Positions 46,637 through 57,492 of a stretch of DNA of 64,000 nt are shown piece by piece; position 1 is the first letter of the stretch; every line of letters begins with the position of its first letter. Source of the stretch: Hanleya hanleyi (taxonomy: Eukaryota > Mollusca > Polyplacophora > Lepidopleurida > Hanleyidae); NCBI GenBank assembly GCA_036873755.1, contig JAVTVY010045365.1, forward strand, positions 124,001 to 188,000, written 5' to 3'. The notes beneath the pieces were generated by a model that saw only the letters and a program-made list of their open reading frames with translations, was not told where the DNA came from and did no database searches. The position numbers and the translations under genes are program-made.

Positions 46637-46770
46637 CCCGGCATCCTTTTCCACCATATTTATAGGTTGTGTTTAATCGTAAGCGGGAGGCACTGGCCGG
46701 GTTTTTAAAATGAAAACGTGTCACAGGGATATCAATGTCAGAATACAAGCGTCTAGTTCGTCATTCAATA
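46637..46770. other. B-box-like module and motif T
   Basis: It contains the GCGGGAGGCACTGGCC stretch of module f and a motif T copy (46,743-46,775) joined to an RT relic. Confidence 0.4.
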
Positions 46771-47345
46771 TTCATAAGCCTTTCTTTACTTCTACCGAAG
46801 TAATGGATATCGTTCTTGGGATGGGTTTTTTAAAGAATTCCTCATTATGGATATTTATGTGAAATTCGATACCTCAGTACACCAACAGCGTATAGATTTC
46901 TCAATGAAAACACACGCATCACGTTTGTCACATTTATATATGCTCACGTATGAATACCCCTATAAGCAGAACATATGAAAAGATAACCCTTGCAAGTCCC
47001 ACACCTCTCCATTCACCAAACCCTATATAGATGATCTCCTCGTTTTGGATAATTCCCGTTTAAGCGAAGCTGGAAGGATATATACGCCCCGTCACTAGAC
47101 ACAACCACTGATAGTCCACATGATGGAACATCATATTTAGAGGAATACCTCCATAAAATAAAATGAATAGTTGACCGCTCATTTCTGGATAGTAATAGTC
47201 TAGAAGAACCTGCATATGGTATACGAGTGTCATCTGGTATCATTTTTTAGTTTCCGAGTAAAATGAACCTTATTGCAGAAACGTGTCAAACAAGGCTATT
47301 CCGCCAAACGCTTCCATTCGAAGTTTCTCAAATTATGAGAATGAA
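46771..47345 (+). pseudogene. Degenerate RT relic
   Basis: CATAAGCCTTTCTTTACTTC, GTGAAATTCGATACCTCAGT and ACCCTATATAGATGATCTCC (YIDD region near 47,020) are recognisable. Internal deletions and stops are many. Confidence 0.6.
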
Positions 47346-48700
47346 TAGTTTTTATTTTCACAAGGTAAATCTCACTTCCTGGTAAGTTAACTGGCTCTGT
47401 GATATTTCATATGAAGTAATTGTAAACGTGACAATAGGTTAATTTTCCTGTCACTGTATTTTTTCCCACACGGTGATGCAAATATCATTTCAGAGCTAGG
47501 GTCGTTAGAATATCATGTGTTTTACATGTCCATCGCGTTAAATTGAACAGCCACAATCAAAACGTGACTCAGATATGTACATACTCAGAAAACGACTTGG
47601 ATAAAGAATAATGGTCAGTGATTAGGAATTTATCACTGAATAAGCTAATTGTGGCATCTCTGAATAAGCTAATTGGGACTGATACAAGGTATAGATTTAG
47701 TAATATGCAAGCTGGGTGGAGTGAACCGAATGGCAATTTGTTTTGCTAACATGCCACTAGTATCGCTTAAAGATGACCGTTTTTTGAAGGAAATCATATC
47801 ACACTGGAAAGGTCGCATCAAATTGGATTATCACTCGCATTTCTGCTCCTGTTGCTGCCGCTTTCCATCTCACATCTCATGAAACTCGGTTGGCGCGGTC
47901 CTGAATGGTAACCAATTTCGTTACGGAACGGTCACATGCTCTCTTTTATAATTACGACATAAAGAGGACGGGGTTCGGTTAACGGGTTAAGACCTCATGA
48001 ACTCTGCTATATCTCTCTCCTCCAAGACGCCATCAACTTCATTTATCAACAGAAATTGTTCGGCAGAATTTGAAAGCTTTTTGACCCAAATGAAAGCTAG
48101 ATAAAGTCCCGTTTTCAGCATGTCTATACAATTTATTCGACTTACGACCCAATTTCTACAGATCCTGTGATTAGCCATACAATAAATGGACTCCCATAAG
48201 CCCAGCACGCTGCATCGTCTCGACGCTTCATTTCATTCCCATATCTCGATAAAATTCATATCTGGCATCTACCATGCGGCATGAGATGGCTGAAGTGTTT
48301 GCGGCATAACACGAATCTATTTAATTAATATTTCGGACTCTAGGTGTACCCATAAAAGGCAATGTTCATTTACGAGCAGGAACTCGCAATGGATGTCCTA
48401 TATTGTATGTGCCGGGCACTTCGATTAAATATGTATAAATATGGTCGAGACTGTTGAGAAGAACGACTTCCTTACACAAATGTAAATTCTATGCCAAATT
48501 ATTCATTAACTGCGAATGATAAAGTACTGATTGGCCTTCAAAGTCTGACAATAATAGGAGATAATGTAAGAGAGGATAACCCTTGTCTGATGTAAAAAAT
48601 GTAGCGCAAGGTCACTGACAAGGTAACGGCTTCAGGGAAGTCATTCAACAACGTCTCTCGCTTAGACCGCACTGCAGCCCCCTAATTGTTAGAGCTACGG
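47346..48700. repeat. Old unit with the empty PLE-like site
   Basis: Modules c to f are present. At 48,278-48,300 GGCATGAGATGGCTGAAGTG is uninterrupted; this is the target in which copies A, B and C lie. The minus frame at 47,987-48,208 recurs at 5,689. Confidence 0.6.
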
Positions 48701-49600
48701 CTTGGCTGAGATACAAATCAAATGGTTCTTGTGTTCTACTTGGATAAGCAGTCATAATATTGGCCTTTGGGGTCATATGACCTCATTTCAGTACGCCGGC
48801 ATCTTTTTCCACAACCTTTATATATTGCGTTTAATCGTAAGCGGGAGATACTGGATTCAATTCCTGGCCGGGCCGGGTCAGATCAGAAAATGAAAATGAA
48901 AACGAGTCACCGCGATATTAATGTCAGAAGCCATAAGCCTTTGTTCACTTCTACCGAAGTAATGGATATCTTTCTTGGGATGATTTTTTTTTACAGAATT
49001 TCACGAATTTCTCATTATGTGAAACTCGGTACCACAATACACAAACAGCGTAAAGCCTTTCAAATGGATAGAGATGGTGCACCACGTTTGTCAGATCTAT
49101 ATATGCTCTCGTATGAATACACCTGTATGCCGAAATTGTGAGAAGATAACCATTTCAAGTCCCCCACCTTTTCATTCAGCAAACCCTGTATAACCGATCT
49201 CCTCGCTTTGGATAAACCTCGTTTAAGCGAAACTGGATGGAAAAATACGCCCCGTCACTAGACTCAACCAGTGATAGTTCAGATGGTACATCATATTTAG
49301 ACGAATACCTCCATAAAATGAAAAAAAGGATTATTCTCACTTCGACTGCAAGAAAGACGATTAAAATTTTGACATAATTGACCACTCATTTCTGGATAGT
49401 AATATTCTAGAAGAATCTGCATATGGTACAATGTATATGAGTGTCATCTGGTATCATTTGCTAGATTCTGAGTAAATTAACGAATTCAGTCAGCTCCAGA
49501 GAAAATTACTGGAGAAAGGTTTCAAACAATGCTATTCCACCAAACGCTCCCGTTCGAATTTTCTCAAATTTTATGATAAATATCCCAAACTGACGGCAAA
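48701..49600 (+). pseudogene. Degenerate RT relic with longest sister-family frame
   Basis: The frame 48,767-49,141 reads ...VRSHKPLFTSTEVMDIFLGM...VKLGTTIHKQ...DGAPRLSDLYMLSYEYTCM. It aligns with SHKAFFSSTTY and GTNCAPLLADLYLFSYEYDYM of the younger RT, so it defines the sister family's motif B region. The YIDD region follows in another frame near 49,185. Confidence 0.7.
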
Positions 49601-49830
49601 ATAGTTTTTATTTTCACAATGTAACAATAAATCTCACTACCTGGTAAGTTACCTGCCTCTGTGATACTTTATATAAACTAATTATAAATGTGACAATACA
49701 CTAATTTCCCTGCCGCTGTAAAGTTTTTCCACAAGGTGACCTCAAATATCATTTCAGAGAAAGGGGCCGTTGAATATCATGTATTTTACTTCTCCATCGT
49801 GTTAACATGGTCACTCACAATAAAAGTGTG
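49601..49830. other. Relic tail before fragment F
   Basis: The CTACCTGGTAAGTTACCTGC block and the TTGAATATCATGTATTTTAC block are the usual sequences after an RT relic. No gene is seen. Confidence 0.5.
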
Positions 49831-50208
49831 ACTACAGATAGCCCTACAGGCACATCATATTTAGATCTATATCTCTATAAAAATGAAGCGGGCATTCTCT
49901 CTCGTCGACTTTATGACAAAAGAGATGATTACAATTTCGACATCGTAAACTATCCCTTTCTTGACAGTAATATTCCAGTGGGACCTGCATATGGCGTATA
50001 CATATCTCGCTCAGTAGCATTTGCTAGATCCTGTGTTAAATGTGACGATTTTAATCAACGTCACAAAACACTGGTGCAGAAACTTAAAAAACAGGGCTAT
50101 TCCATCAAGCGCCTACACTCAAAGTTTCTCAAATTTGGCGATACATATCGCATGCTGATAGCAAAATACGAGCGTAGCGTGCAAGATCTATGGCGTTACG
50201 TTTCGTAA
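49831..50208 (+). pseudogene. PLE-like RT C-terminal fragment F
   Basis: The open frame runs TDSPTGTSYLDLYLYKNEAG to WRYVS and TAA at 50,206-50,208. It contains the RRLYDKRDDYNFDIV and PFLDSNIPVGPAYGVYISR blocks. No catalytic residues are included, so it is a dead fragment. Confidence 0.8.
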
Positions 50209-50611
50209 CTTGTGTGTCTAATTCCGCTTAACCCGGGGCTAGGGGCCGTATGAACACATGTACTTCAAGATCCTCATGGTACTCATATGAACAGACACAA
50301 TCAAAGCGTGACTGAGATACATCATTCTTTAGATGACGACTTTACAACGAATATTATGGATTAAAAATACTGATCAGCGATACGGATTTGATATTTTTGG
50401 GACATCATGATGTCTTGCCGGCATCATTGAAAACTGTTGACCGCTTCTCTCTTGCAGGAAACAAGCCTATGTTTTTGTATACTATGGTTGTCTTTTTGAA
50501 TTTGGTGCTAATACTGTTATATGGAAAATGGAATAGGTCTTTGGATTATGGACGCGGATATTCTCTAATGGACGACGGCTGGATTATGAATGACGGACTA
50601 GACGCTTGTAA
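49831..50611 (+). mobile_element. PLE-like fragment F (plus orientation, 5'-truncated)
   Basis: It begins at ACTACAGATAGCC, carries the last 125 RT codons, the 3' region, and ends with motif T reversed at about 50,575-50,611. It is the best preserved 3' region in the window. Confidence 0.8.
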
Positions 50612-50666
50612 TCAGATATGCACATACTCGGAAAACCACATGGAAATTCACTTGGATAAAGAGTAA
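50388..50666 (+). CDS. Small ORF downstream of RT, longest version (fragment F)
   Basis: This 92-codon frame has HHDVLPASLKTVDRFSLAGN, the hydrophobic run LYTMVVFLNLVLILLYG, then RSLDYGRGYSLMDDGWIMND and GLDAC up to motif T. Here the frame reads through the TGA present in most copies after LMDDG, having TGG. It is unrecognised; a single membrane helix is predicted by eye. Confidence 0.35.
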   Translation: MIFLGHHDVLPASLKTVDRFSLAGNKPMFLYTMVVFLNLVLILLYGKWNRSLDYGRGYSLMDDGWIMNDGLDACNQICTYSENHMEIHLDKE

Positions 50667-53265
50667 TGGTCAGTGATTAAGATTTCATGCAAAAAACATC
50701 ATCATGTCTTGCTGACATGATTGAAATCTGTTGACCACTTCTCTTTTGTTGGAAGCCATCTTGTGTATTTATTACTTTCATTCTATACATAAACACAGCC
50801 AAATGGGAAACAGTCAACAAAGTTTAATGACGGCGGCAAGACTTCATGATTTTTAATGATGGCGGCAAGACTTCATGATGTTCTTACTATCAAATCCGTA
50901 GCTCTGATCGGTGATGTAAATCCGTATGACTAACGCCACAATCTGAAAAGCAGTGTTCTCTGCATACTGTTTCGATGACAAATCCGGCAAAGTTCGCCCA
51001 AATATCATAGATGCTCAACTGGAACAAATGTATTCTTCACGTTATTAACAAAACGAGAGAATATCGTGTCCAGAAAACAAAAACGTCGGACAATATGTTG
51101 GAATCTACATCTAAACATCACCAATCAATCCATTCTGCTTGAGCAGTCGATAGTTGAAGTATTCTGTCATAGATGGTAATATTGATTGAAATGATACGAA
51201 AAACTCTTTCACTTTATACTTCGCGAGAACTTTATTAGCTATACCCTATGGACCGACCGATCATCGATTGCCATTTGAGGATCCTTTTGCTGTTGCAGCC
51301 AATAAAATATCAGTCCCCATCGGGGACAACATTTGAGAAAAACTTGGAAATATATGAAGATGTTTTTAACATAAAGATAAAATACGTCAATGACAAACCG
51401 AACTTTGACAGATATTACTGTGGATGTAGGGGCTCTAAGGCAAACTATAAAGAGAACAATCGACTGAAGAACTGTATTGGTGGCACATCATGTTACACTG
51501 TATATTCATACTCGGGAACAGGATGATAAAAGGCTGAACACAAACTGTAGTTATAGTGAGAAACTTTATATTTTGTAAGAATTGTATCTGCCATACCCCT
51601 ATGGACCACTTCTCGTCGATTGATATTTGTGAATCTGTTTTCTGTTGCAGCCAATAAAACATCAGTTCCATCAGGGACAACAATTAAGGACAAGTGGAAA
51701 ATATTTGAGGAAGTGTTTAACATTAAGATAAAATACGCACTTGACAAACCGAACTTTGGCAGATATAACTGAGGATGTATTGGCACTACATCAAACTAAA
51801 GTGGACACTGGAGTGAAAACATATTGATCCCACATCATCTCAACCGGTTACTGTATGCATGTTCAAACTCTGGAACACGACGATAAAAGGTTGAACACAA
51901 ACTGGCATCATAGTGGGAGACTGCATGGGGAAGCTGATGCTCGCTTATTTGAATAGGCAAGTGGTTTAACAGTAGCTATCCTATGGATTAATTTGGGCAT
52001 TCTACCTTGAGAGAAAATTCAGAATGACCCTATATCGTACAATGAACGAAAAATACGATCGTAGCGTGCAAAATCTCTTGCCCTACTTTTGGAATCTTTG
52101 TGTCTAATTCCGCTTAACCATGGGCTAGGGACTGACAGTAAGAAATCGGGCTGTTACATAAGTTTTAATGTGTGTTCGTTTTAATGCGTTGGATTACTAA
52201 GTTAGTGACTTGAATACTTAGAATTTTGTTTGATCATCGCTATATAGATGAAATATTGCTGAACGCGACATTAAACCTTAATTCTCTCTCTCTCTCTTTA
52301 ATATCGTAAAGGATCTCTGGCGCTAAGTTTCGTAGCTTGTGGCTTGGACCGTTTGAATGTTATGTGTTTACAGCTCATGGTGTTCACATGAGCAGGCACA
52401 ATCAAAGCGTGAGTGACATTCATACTCTGAAAAAACGACTGAAATTCGGTTGGCATGGCCCTGAATGGTCACCAATTTCATTACGGAGCGACCGTGTCAA
52501 GGATAACCGGCTTTCTGTTATAATTGGGATATAAAGAGGAAGAGGCTCTTTCAAAGGGTTGAATCCTCCTGCCCTCTGCTACCTCTCTCCTCTATGATGC
52601 CATCAACTTTTCTTGCCATTGATTACTGGAAATGGTTCAGTAAAAAATTGAAAGCTTATTGACCCAAAAGGAAAGCTAAATATACTCCCGTTTTCAACAT
52701 GTCTCTACAATGTATTAGACTTACGACTCAATTTCTCCGCCGTATCAATACAGATCCGACAATTAGCCAGTCAATAAATCGATCCCAGTAAGCTGATTCA
52801 ACTGCATCGTCCCAACGCTTCATTTTATTCCCATATATCGATAAAAATCATATCTGGCATCTACCATAGCGGAATGAGATGGCTAATGTGTTTTCGGCAT
52901 AACAGAAATCTATGTAATTAATATCTCGGACGCTAGAGATACCCATATATGGCAATGATCATTACCAGCACGAAATCGTATGTGCCGGTCATTTTGATTA
53001 AATATGTATGAATATGACCGAAGCTCTTGCGAACAACGATTTCCTTACTTATATAAATGTCATGTCAAATTATTCAACAACTGCGGATGATAAACTACTG
53101 ATTGGGTTTCAAAGTCTGACAATAATAGCATTTAATGTAAGAGAGGATAACCCTCGTCTTATGTGACACAATGTAGCACAAGGTCATTGGCAAGGTAACG
53201 GCTTGAGGGAAATCGTTGAACAACAAGAACGTTCAAGTATCTTCATATCTCGCTTAGACAGCATT
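50612..53265. repeat. Old repeat units, strongly diverged
   Basis: Two overlapping copies of the 'GATTGCCATTTGAGGAT' module lie near 51,258 and 51,610, giving a local duplication (about 51,170-51,470 and 51,550-51,800). A degraded RT end lies near 52,050-52,130, followed by modules c to e. A CTCTCTCTCTCTC microsatellite is at 52,284. No gene is called. Confidence 0.5.
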
Positions 53266-53336
53266 GGGGTGGTATAATGGTGAGAACGTCGACATCGTAA
53301 GCGAGAAGTACTGGATTCAATCCCCAGACCCTACCA
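53266..53336 (+). repeat. tRNA-like sequence (71 nt), probable SINE head
   Basis: GGTATAATGGTGAGAACG resembles an Asp/Gly/Glu-type A box and CTGGATTCAATCCCCAG resembles a T arm with B box. The length fits a tRNA, but the T stem has a mismatch and acceptor pairing is poor. Related B-box-like stretches occur in module f of every old unit (for example 3,735 and 35,850), so this is probably the least decayed copy of that module. Confidence 0.45.
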
Positions 53337-53560
53337 AATATATATATATATAAAATAGAGCTCTTGCTTTCTCGTCCACACTATGCATTAAGAGGACAGA
53401 CCAGGGACTGGTTCGCTCGTTGCCAGTATAATGTGACTGGGTGTAGTCTCACGTCTGCCTACGGCTTGATACTTCAGTGCGACAGAATAATAAAATGACA
53501 GCATTCGAACTGATCTGTCACCATATTTTACACCTTAATTACCCCATTGGTGGTATGGGT
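53337..53560. other. Non-coding stretch with TA microsatellite
   Basis: It starts with an AT dinucleotide run (53,336-53,352). Nothing else is recognised. Confidence 0.4.
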
Positions 53561-54296
53561 TCAGTAAAATGGGTCCCGGTATATTAATGTCAGAACCCAT
53601 AAGCATTTCTCCATCATTTCTTCTAAGGTAAGTAATGGATATCATTCTCATTAATAATATTTGTGTGAAATTAGGTACCACAACAAACCAACAGTGTATA
53701 GTGTTCCTAGTGGGTACAACCGGTGCACCACTTTTGGCACTTTTTTCTGCTCTCGTGTGCATACGCATATTAAAGATAACCCTTTTCCAAACCCATCACT
53801 CCTTCTCATTTACAAAACGCTACATAGATGATCTCTTCGATTTGGGTAATCCCTATATAAGCGAGGCTGTGAAGGATATATACGTCCCGTCACTGAACTC
53901 GAATACAACCACTGATAATCCAGATGGAAATCATATTTGGACCAATACCTTCAAAAAAAGACAAAAAGACTGCTCTCACGCCGACTACAAGAAAGACGAT
54001 TAAAGTTTTGATATAGTTTACTACCCATTTGTGGACAGCAATATTCCAGATGAACCAGCATATGGCGTCTGCATGCCTGATCTGGTATCATTTGCCAGAT
54101 TCTAAGTAAAATGACAATGGCTTCTTTCATTTTGAACGTTGTAATGGACCAATCAACTGCCGAGAAATTGTCAAACAAGGCCACTCCACCAAACGCCTCC
54201 ATTCGAAGTTTCTCAATTTATGTGATGAATATCGCCCACTGGCGGAAGAATACGATCGTATCGTACTAGATAACTTGTGTCTAATTCCGCTTAACC
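53561..54296 (+). pseudogene. Degenerate RT relic with readable YIDD
   Basis: The frame 53,635-54,003 keeps CVKLGTTTNQQ, GTTGAPLLAL (motif B) and FTKRYIDDLFDLGNPYISEA followed by VKDIYVPSL, so motif C is intact. Downstream codons are shifted, and the end near 54,270 joins the GTCTAATTCCGCTTAACCCG tail, which the small inverted-repeat element interrupts. Confidence 0.75.
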
Positions 54297-54465
54297 CGGT
54301 GTGACAGAAACGGTGGTCCCTCAGATATGAGTGTCCGCTTGCTATGCATTAACCCAGCCCAGACATTGACATCTGAAAAGGGTCACCTGGATATCAGAGC
54401 CCGCCCTAGTTAAAGCATAGGATACCGGACACTGGTCTCTGGGGACTACCGTTTCTATCACACCG
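54297..54465. mobile_element. 169-bp inverted-repeat element (MITE-like)
   Basis: Its ends are CGGTGTGACAGAAACGGT and, inverted, CGGTGTGATAGAAACGGT, with similarity continuing for about 40 bp. It splits the PLE-like tail that is continuous elsewhere (AACCCGG, then CTAGGGGCC). No clear target duplication, so the superfamily is unknown. Confidence 0.7.
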
Positions 54466-55382
54466 ACTAGAGGCCGTTTGATCCCATGTGTTCAAATAAA
54501 CAGACATAATGAAATCTTATTGTACAGATTAAATATATATGTGATGATACCGTAAATTTCCTGCCTCTGTAGTCATTTTGTTACCACTGTGTAATTTTTA
54601 ATCTCACTACCTGGTAACTTGCCTACCTCTGCGATTTTTTCTACAAAGTAATTATCAATGTGATGATAGATTAATTTTCCTGCCAATGTCGTTTTTTCGT
54701 GACTGGGGATTGTTTCAATATTTTACATCACCATAGTGTTCAAATTAACACACACAATCGAAGCGTGATGGAGATACTCTGGAAAAGGACTGATCTGAAT
54801 AAAGGATAATGGTCAATGATCATCGTGTCTTGGGGCCTTCATTGACAGCTGTTGACCACATCTGTTGTAGGAACCATTACGTATTTGTTTATTATTATTA
54901 TTTCATTCATATTTGGAGCTGCCATACGAAATAGGTATTTCGATTATGGGCGCGGACATTGTTTATGGACGACGGTTAAATATTGAGTGTCGGTTCTGAT
55001 GCTTACTATTACCGGGAAACTATCCTGCCCTGTGTTTTTAGTCTTTGAAGATAATTGTGCTAGGGTAATTGACCTGCCTTTGTTGTGCTGTATTTCACAG
55101 CGTAATTGCAGATGCAACTGATCTATTTCTGAAGTTGTTATTGCGCAGAGTAATTATACGTGAGATTATACGGTAAAAATGTTTTACAAAAACAGTAACA
55201 ATAAAAGCGTTACTGAGATACATTATGCTCTAAAACGACATGGAAATCCAATTGGATTATATGATTATAGTTTACGAATGGAATATGATGATATTTAGCT
55301 GCCATCATTGTCAAGTGGTGTTTGCTTCTATCTTTCGAGATATGACACTATTATTCAAGCAGAAATTCATGAAAGTTTGGTT
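54466..55382. other. Old PLE-like tail and AT-rich remnants
   Basis: GAGGCCGTTTGATCCCATGT continues the interrupted tail. The section 54,780-54,990 is a degraded 3' region with motif T reversed (TTAAATATTGAGTGTCGG). Nothing coding is seen in 55,000-55,380. Confidence 0.5.
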
Positions 55383-55446
55383 TTAAATAATAAGACTTTA
55401 AATAGTAAGACTCTAAATAGTAAGACTCTAAATAGTGAGACTTTAA
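55383..55446. repeat. 15-bp satellite, left part
   Basis: About four copies of TAAGACTTTAAATAG with small changes run up to the foldback element. Confidence 0.75.
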
Positions 55447-56198
55447 GGGTACTGAGCCCTCCTGCAGACATTTTAGACACCCTCTAGAATTTAGCTTTAT
55501 ACAGATAAAAAGTATGCCTTATAGCTATGGTAATCTATATATTTGTTGAAAGCGCATTACTTGAGGATTCCTAAATATATAAATGTGTTCACTGTAAATC
55601 TGTAGCTTGTGAAGATATTCGAATTAAAAAAACTAATTTAAAATTGAGCCTTTTATTTTGAATGGCTATTTTTAAAAAAGTATTCAACTTATCATAGCTT
55701 ACATCATCATTTCCTGTAGAAGACAACTCCAACAGGAAATCAGTGTCTCAGTTTTTGTCAATTTTGGTCTAGTTCTTATTTTATTGACATTTAATTCAAC
55801 TTCAAAGTCCAAAATTGTGAGTTGCTTAATTCTGTTAAGAAATATTCCATTAAATGTCAGTAGAATTAGAAATAGGGCCAGATTGATAAAACTAAGACAC
55901 AGATTTCCTGTTGGAGTTGTCTTCTACAGGAAATGATGATGTAAGTTACGATGATTTGAATACTTTTTTCAAATAGCATTTAAAAAATTAAAATTCAATT
56001 TTGAATTAATTTTGATTTTAAATACGAATATCTTCACGACCTATCGGTTTACATTGAAAAAAATTATACATTTTGAATCCTTAAGGAATGTGCTTTCAAC
56101 AAACATATACATTACCATAGCTATGAGGCATACTTTCAGCTTGATAAAGACAAATTCTAGAGGGTGTGCGAAAGTGTGTGCAGGAGGGCTCAGTATCC
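55447..56198. mobile_element. 752-bp foldback element with TTAA target duplication
   Basis: TTAA at 55,443-55,446 and 56,199-56,202 flank ends GGGTACTGAGCCCTCCTGCA and, inverted, GGATACTGAGCCCTCCTGCA. Pairing continues inward for roughly 330 bp per arm (for example TTCCTGTAGAAGACAACTCC at 55,711 against GGAGTTGTCTTCTACAGGAA near 55,915), leaving a short centre. TTAA targets are used by piggyBac and Kolobok transposases; the purine start would suit Kolobok, but this is tentative. It has no ORF, so it is non-autonomous. Confidence 0.8.
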
Positions 56199-56297
56199 TT
56201 AAATAGTAAGACTTTAAATAGTAAGAATTTAAATAGTGAGATTTTAAATATTAAGACTCTAAATAGTAAGAGTTTAATTAGTAAAACTTTAAATAGT
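56199..56297. repeat. 15-bp satellite, right part
   Basis: About seven units related to TAAGACTTTAAATAG continue the array interrupted by the foldback element. A few more units occur at 57,240-57,265. Confidence 0.75.
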
Positions 56298-56544
56298 AAG
56301 CATGTTGACTCTGAAGCATCGGTAAATTATTAGAATATGTGACTGAACTTAAACATTGCCGTCTTCCCAAGATTATAGAACAGTTCTACCTGAAAAGTAA
56401 CGGACTAGTTTCAATCACCATTATTCCTGTTTTAATAATATACCTGTGTGGGTTTAGCAGCTCTGCTAAAAGTACGTTAGGACAGACTATCTGCCTAACA
56501 TCATCGAACATTTTCGGCCAGTCAGTGACTGGGATGTAGCGGTC
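56274..56544 (+). repeat. Direct repeat R, copy 1
   Basis: It runs from satellite end through CATTGCCGTCTTCCCAAGAT to GGGATGTAGCGGTC. The frame at 56,339-56,539 contains LPKII and YLCGFSSS, which are also in copy 2. No protein family is recognised. Confidence 0.6.
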
Positions 56545-57236
56545 AAGTACCAATCCTGATTGTTTCCCTTTGATGCTCATCTGGATTTGGCAGTTCCTGT
56601 TACAAGGACGATAGGAAAGACGATATTCCACCAAAGGTCTCAGTGCTAAGATTCTCATATTATGTAATGAATATCTGACAGTGACGGCAAAATACGAACG
56701 TAGCGTACCAGAACATTGGCGCTGTACGTTTCGTAACTTGTGTCAAATTATAGAAAATATTGTCCCATGAGAAATGTTTTAAAGAAATGTTTATCACACA
56801 TAAAGGGTAATTCTCCTTGATGATATACTATAGCAACCGAAACCAAAATGCGAATTTCGGGCCTATTTTCTACTATATTTGTACCTTTTGATACCAAATT
56901 GACGTTTTGACCTATTTTTCAAAAAAGGAACATGGATTAGGATATACGGGAACAAGTTATGATAGTGTTTCATTTCTGAACTATATAAATTTTTCTACGG
57001 TCTTTTCTGAGTTATGGCTACTTGTCGGCTGTCAGATAGAGAAATTAAGATTCCTTTAAGATTCATATGAACATTTCTACGTTTTGTGGATCAATGAATC
57101 ATGGGATATCTTCTAGTTTTGAAGCCCTTGATTGGTTAATTCAAAATTTCCGAAAGAAATCAAGGAATTTCATTGGCTTGTGAGAACAAATGGGAGAATT
57201 TCCAGGCATTAACATAGTGTGGGTCACTTCCATTAC
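56545..57236. other. Segment between the direct repeats R
   Basis: A degraded PLE-like RT end lies at 56,640-56,755 (AAATACGAACGTAGCGTACC, CGTTTCGTAACTTGTG). The rest (56,760-57,236) is AT-rich, present once, and holds no recognised feature. Confidence 0.5.
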
Positions 57237-57492
57237 TTTAATTAGTAAGACTTTAAATAGTAAGCAGGTTGACTCTGATTTAATAGAATATGTGACTGAA
57301 CATTGCCGTCTTCCCAAGATTATAAGAACAGTTCTGCATGGAAAGAAAAGAACTAGTTTCAATCACCATTATTCCCTTTTTATAATATACCTGTGTGGCT
57401 TTAGCAGCTCCTGCTACAAGTACGGTTGGACAGACTATCTCTTGAACATCATCGAACATTGTCGGCCAGTCAGTGAGTGGGATGTAGCGGTC
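57237..57492 (+). repeat. Direct repeat R, copy 2
   Basis: This is the second copy of 56,274-56,544 with the same satellite lead-in. Its plus frame (57,190-57,495) reads VTEHCRLPKIIRTVLHGK and FIIYLCGFSSS. Copies are diverged. Confidence 0.6.

Noticed and set aside
55383..56297. CRISPR-like array
   Set aside because: The 15-bp units are contiguous with no spacers and the context is eukaryotic; it is a satellite.
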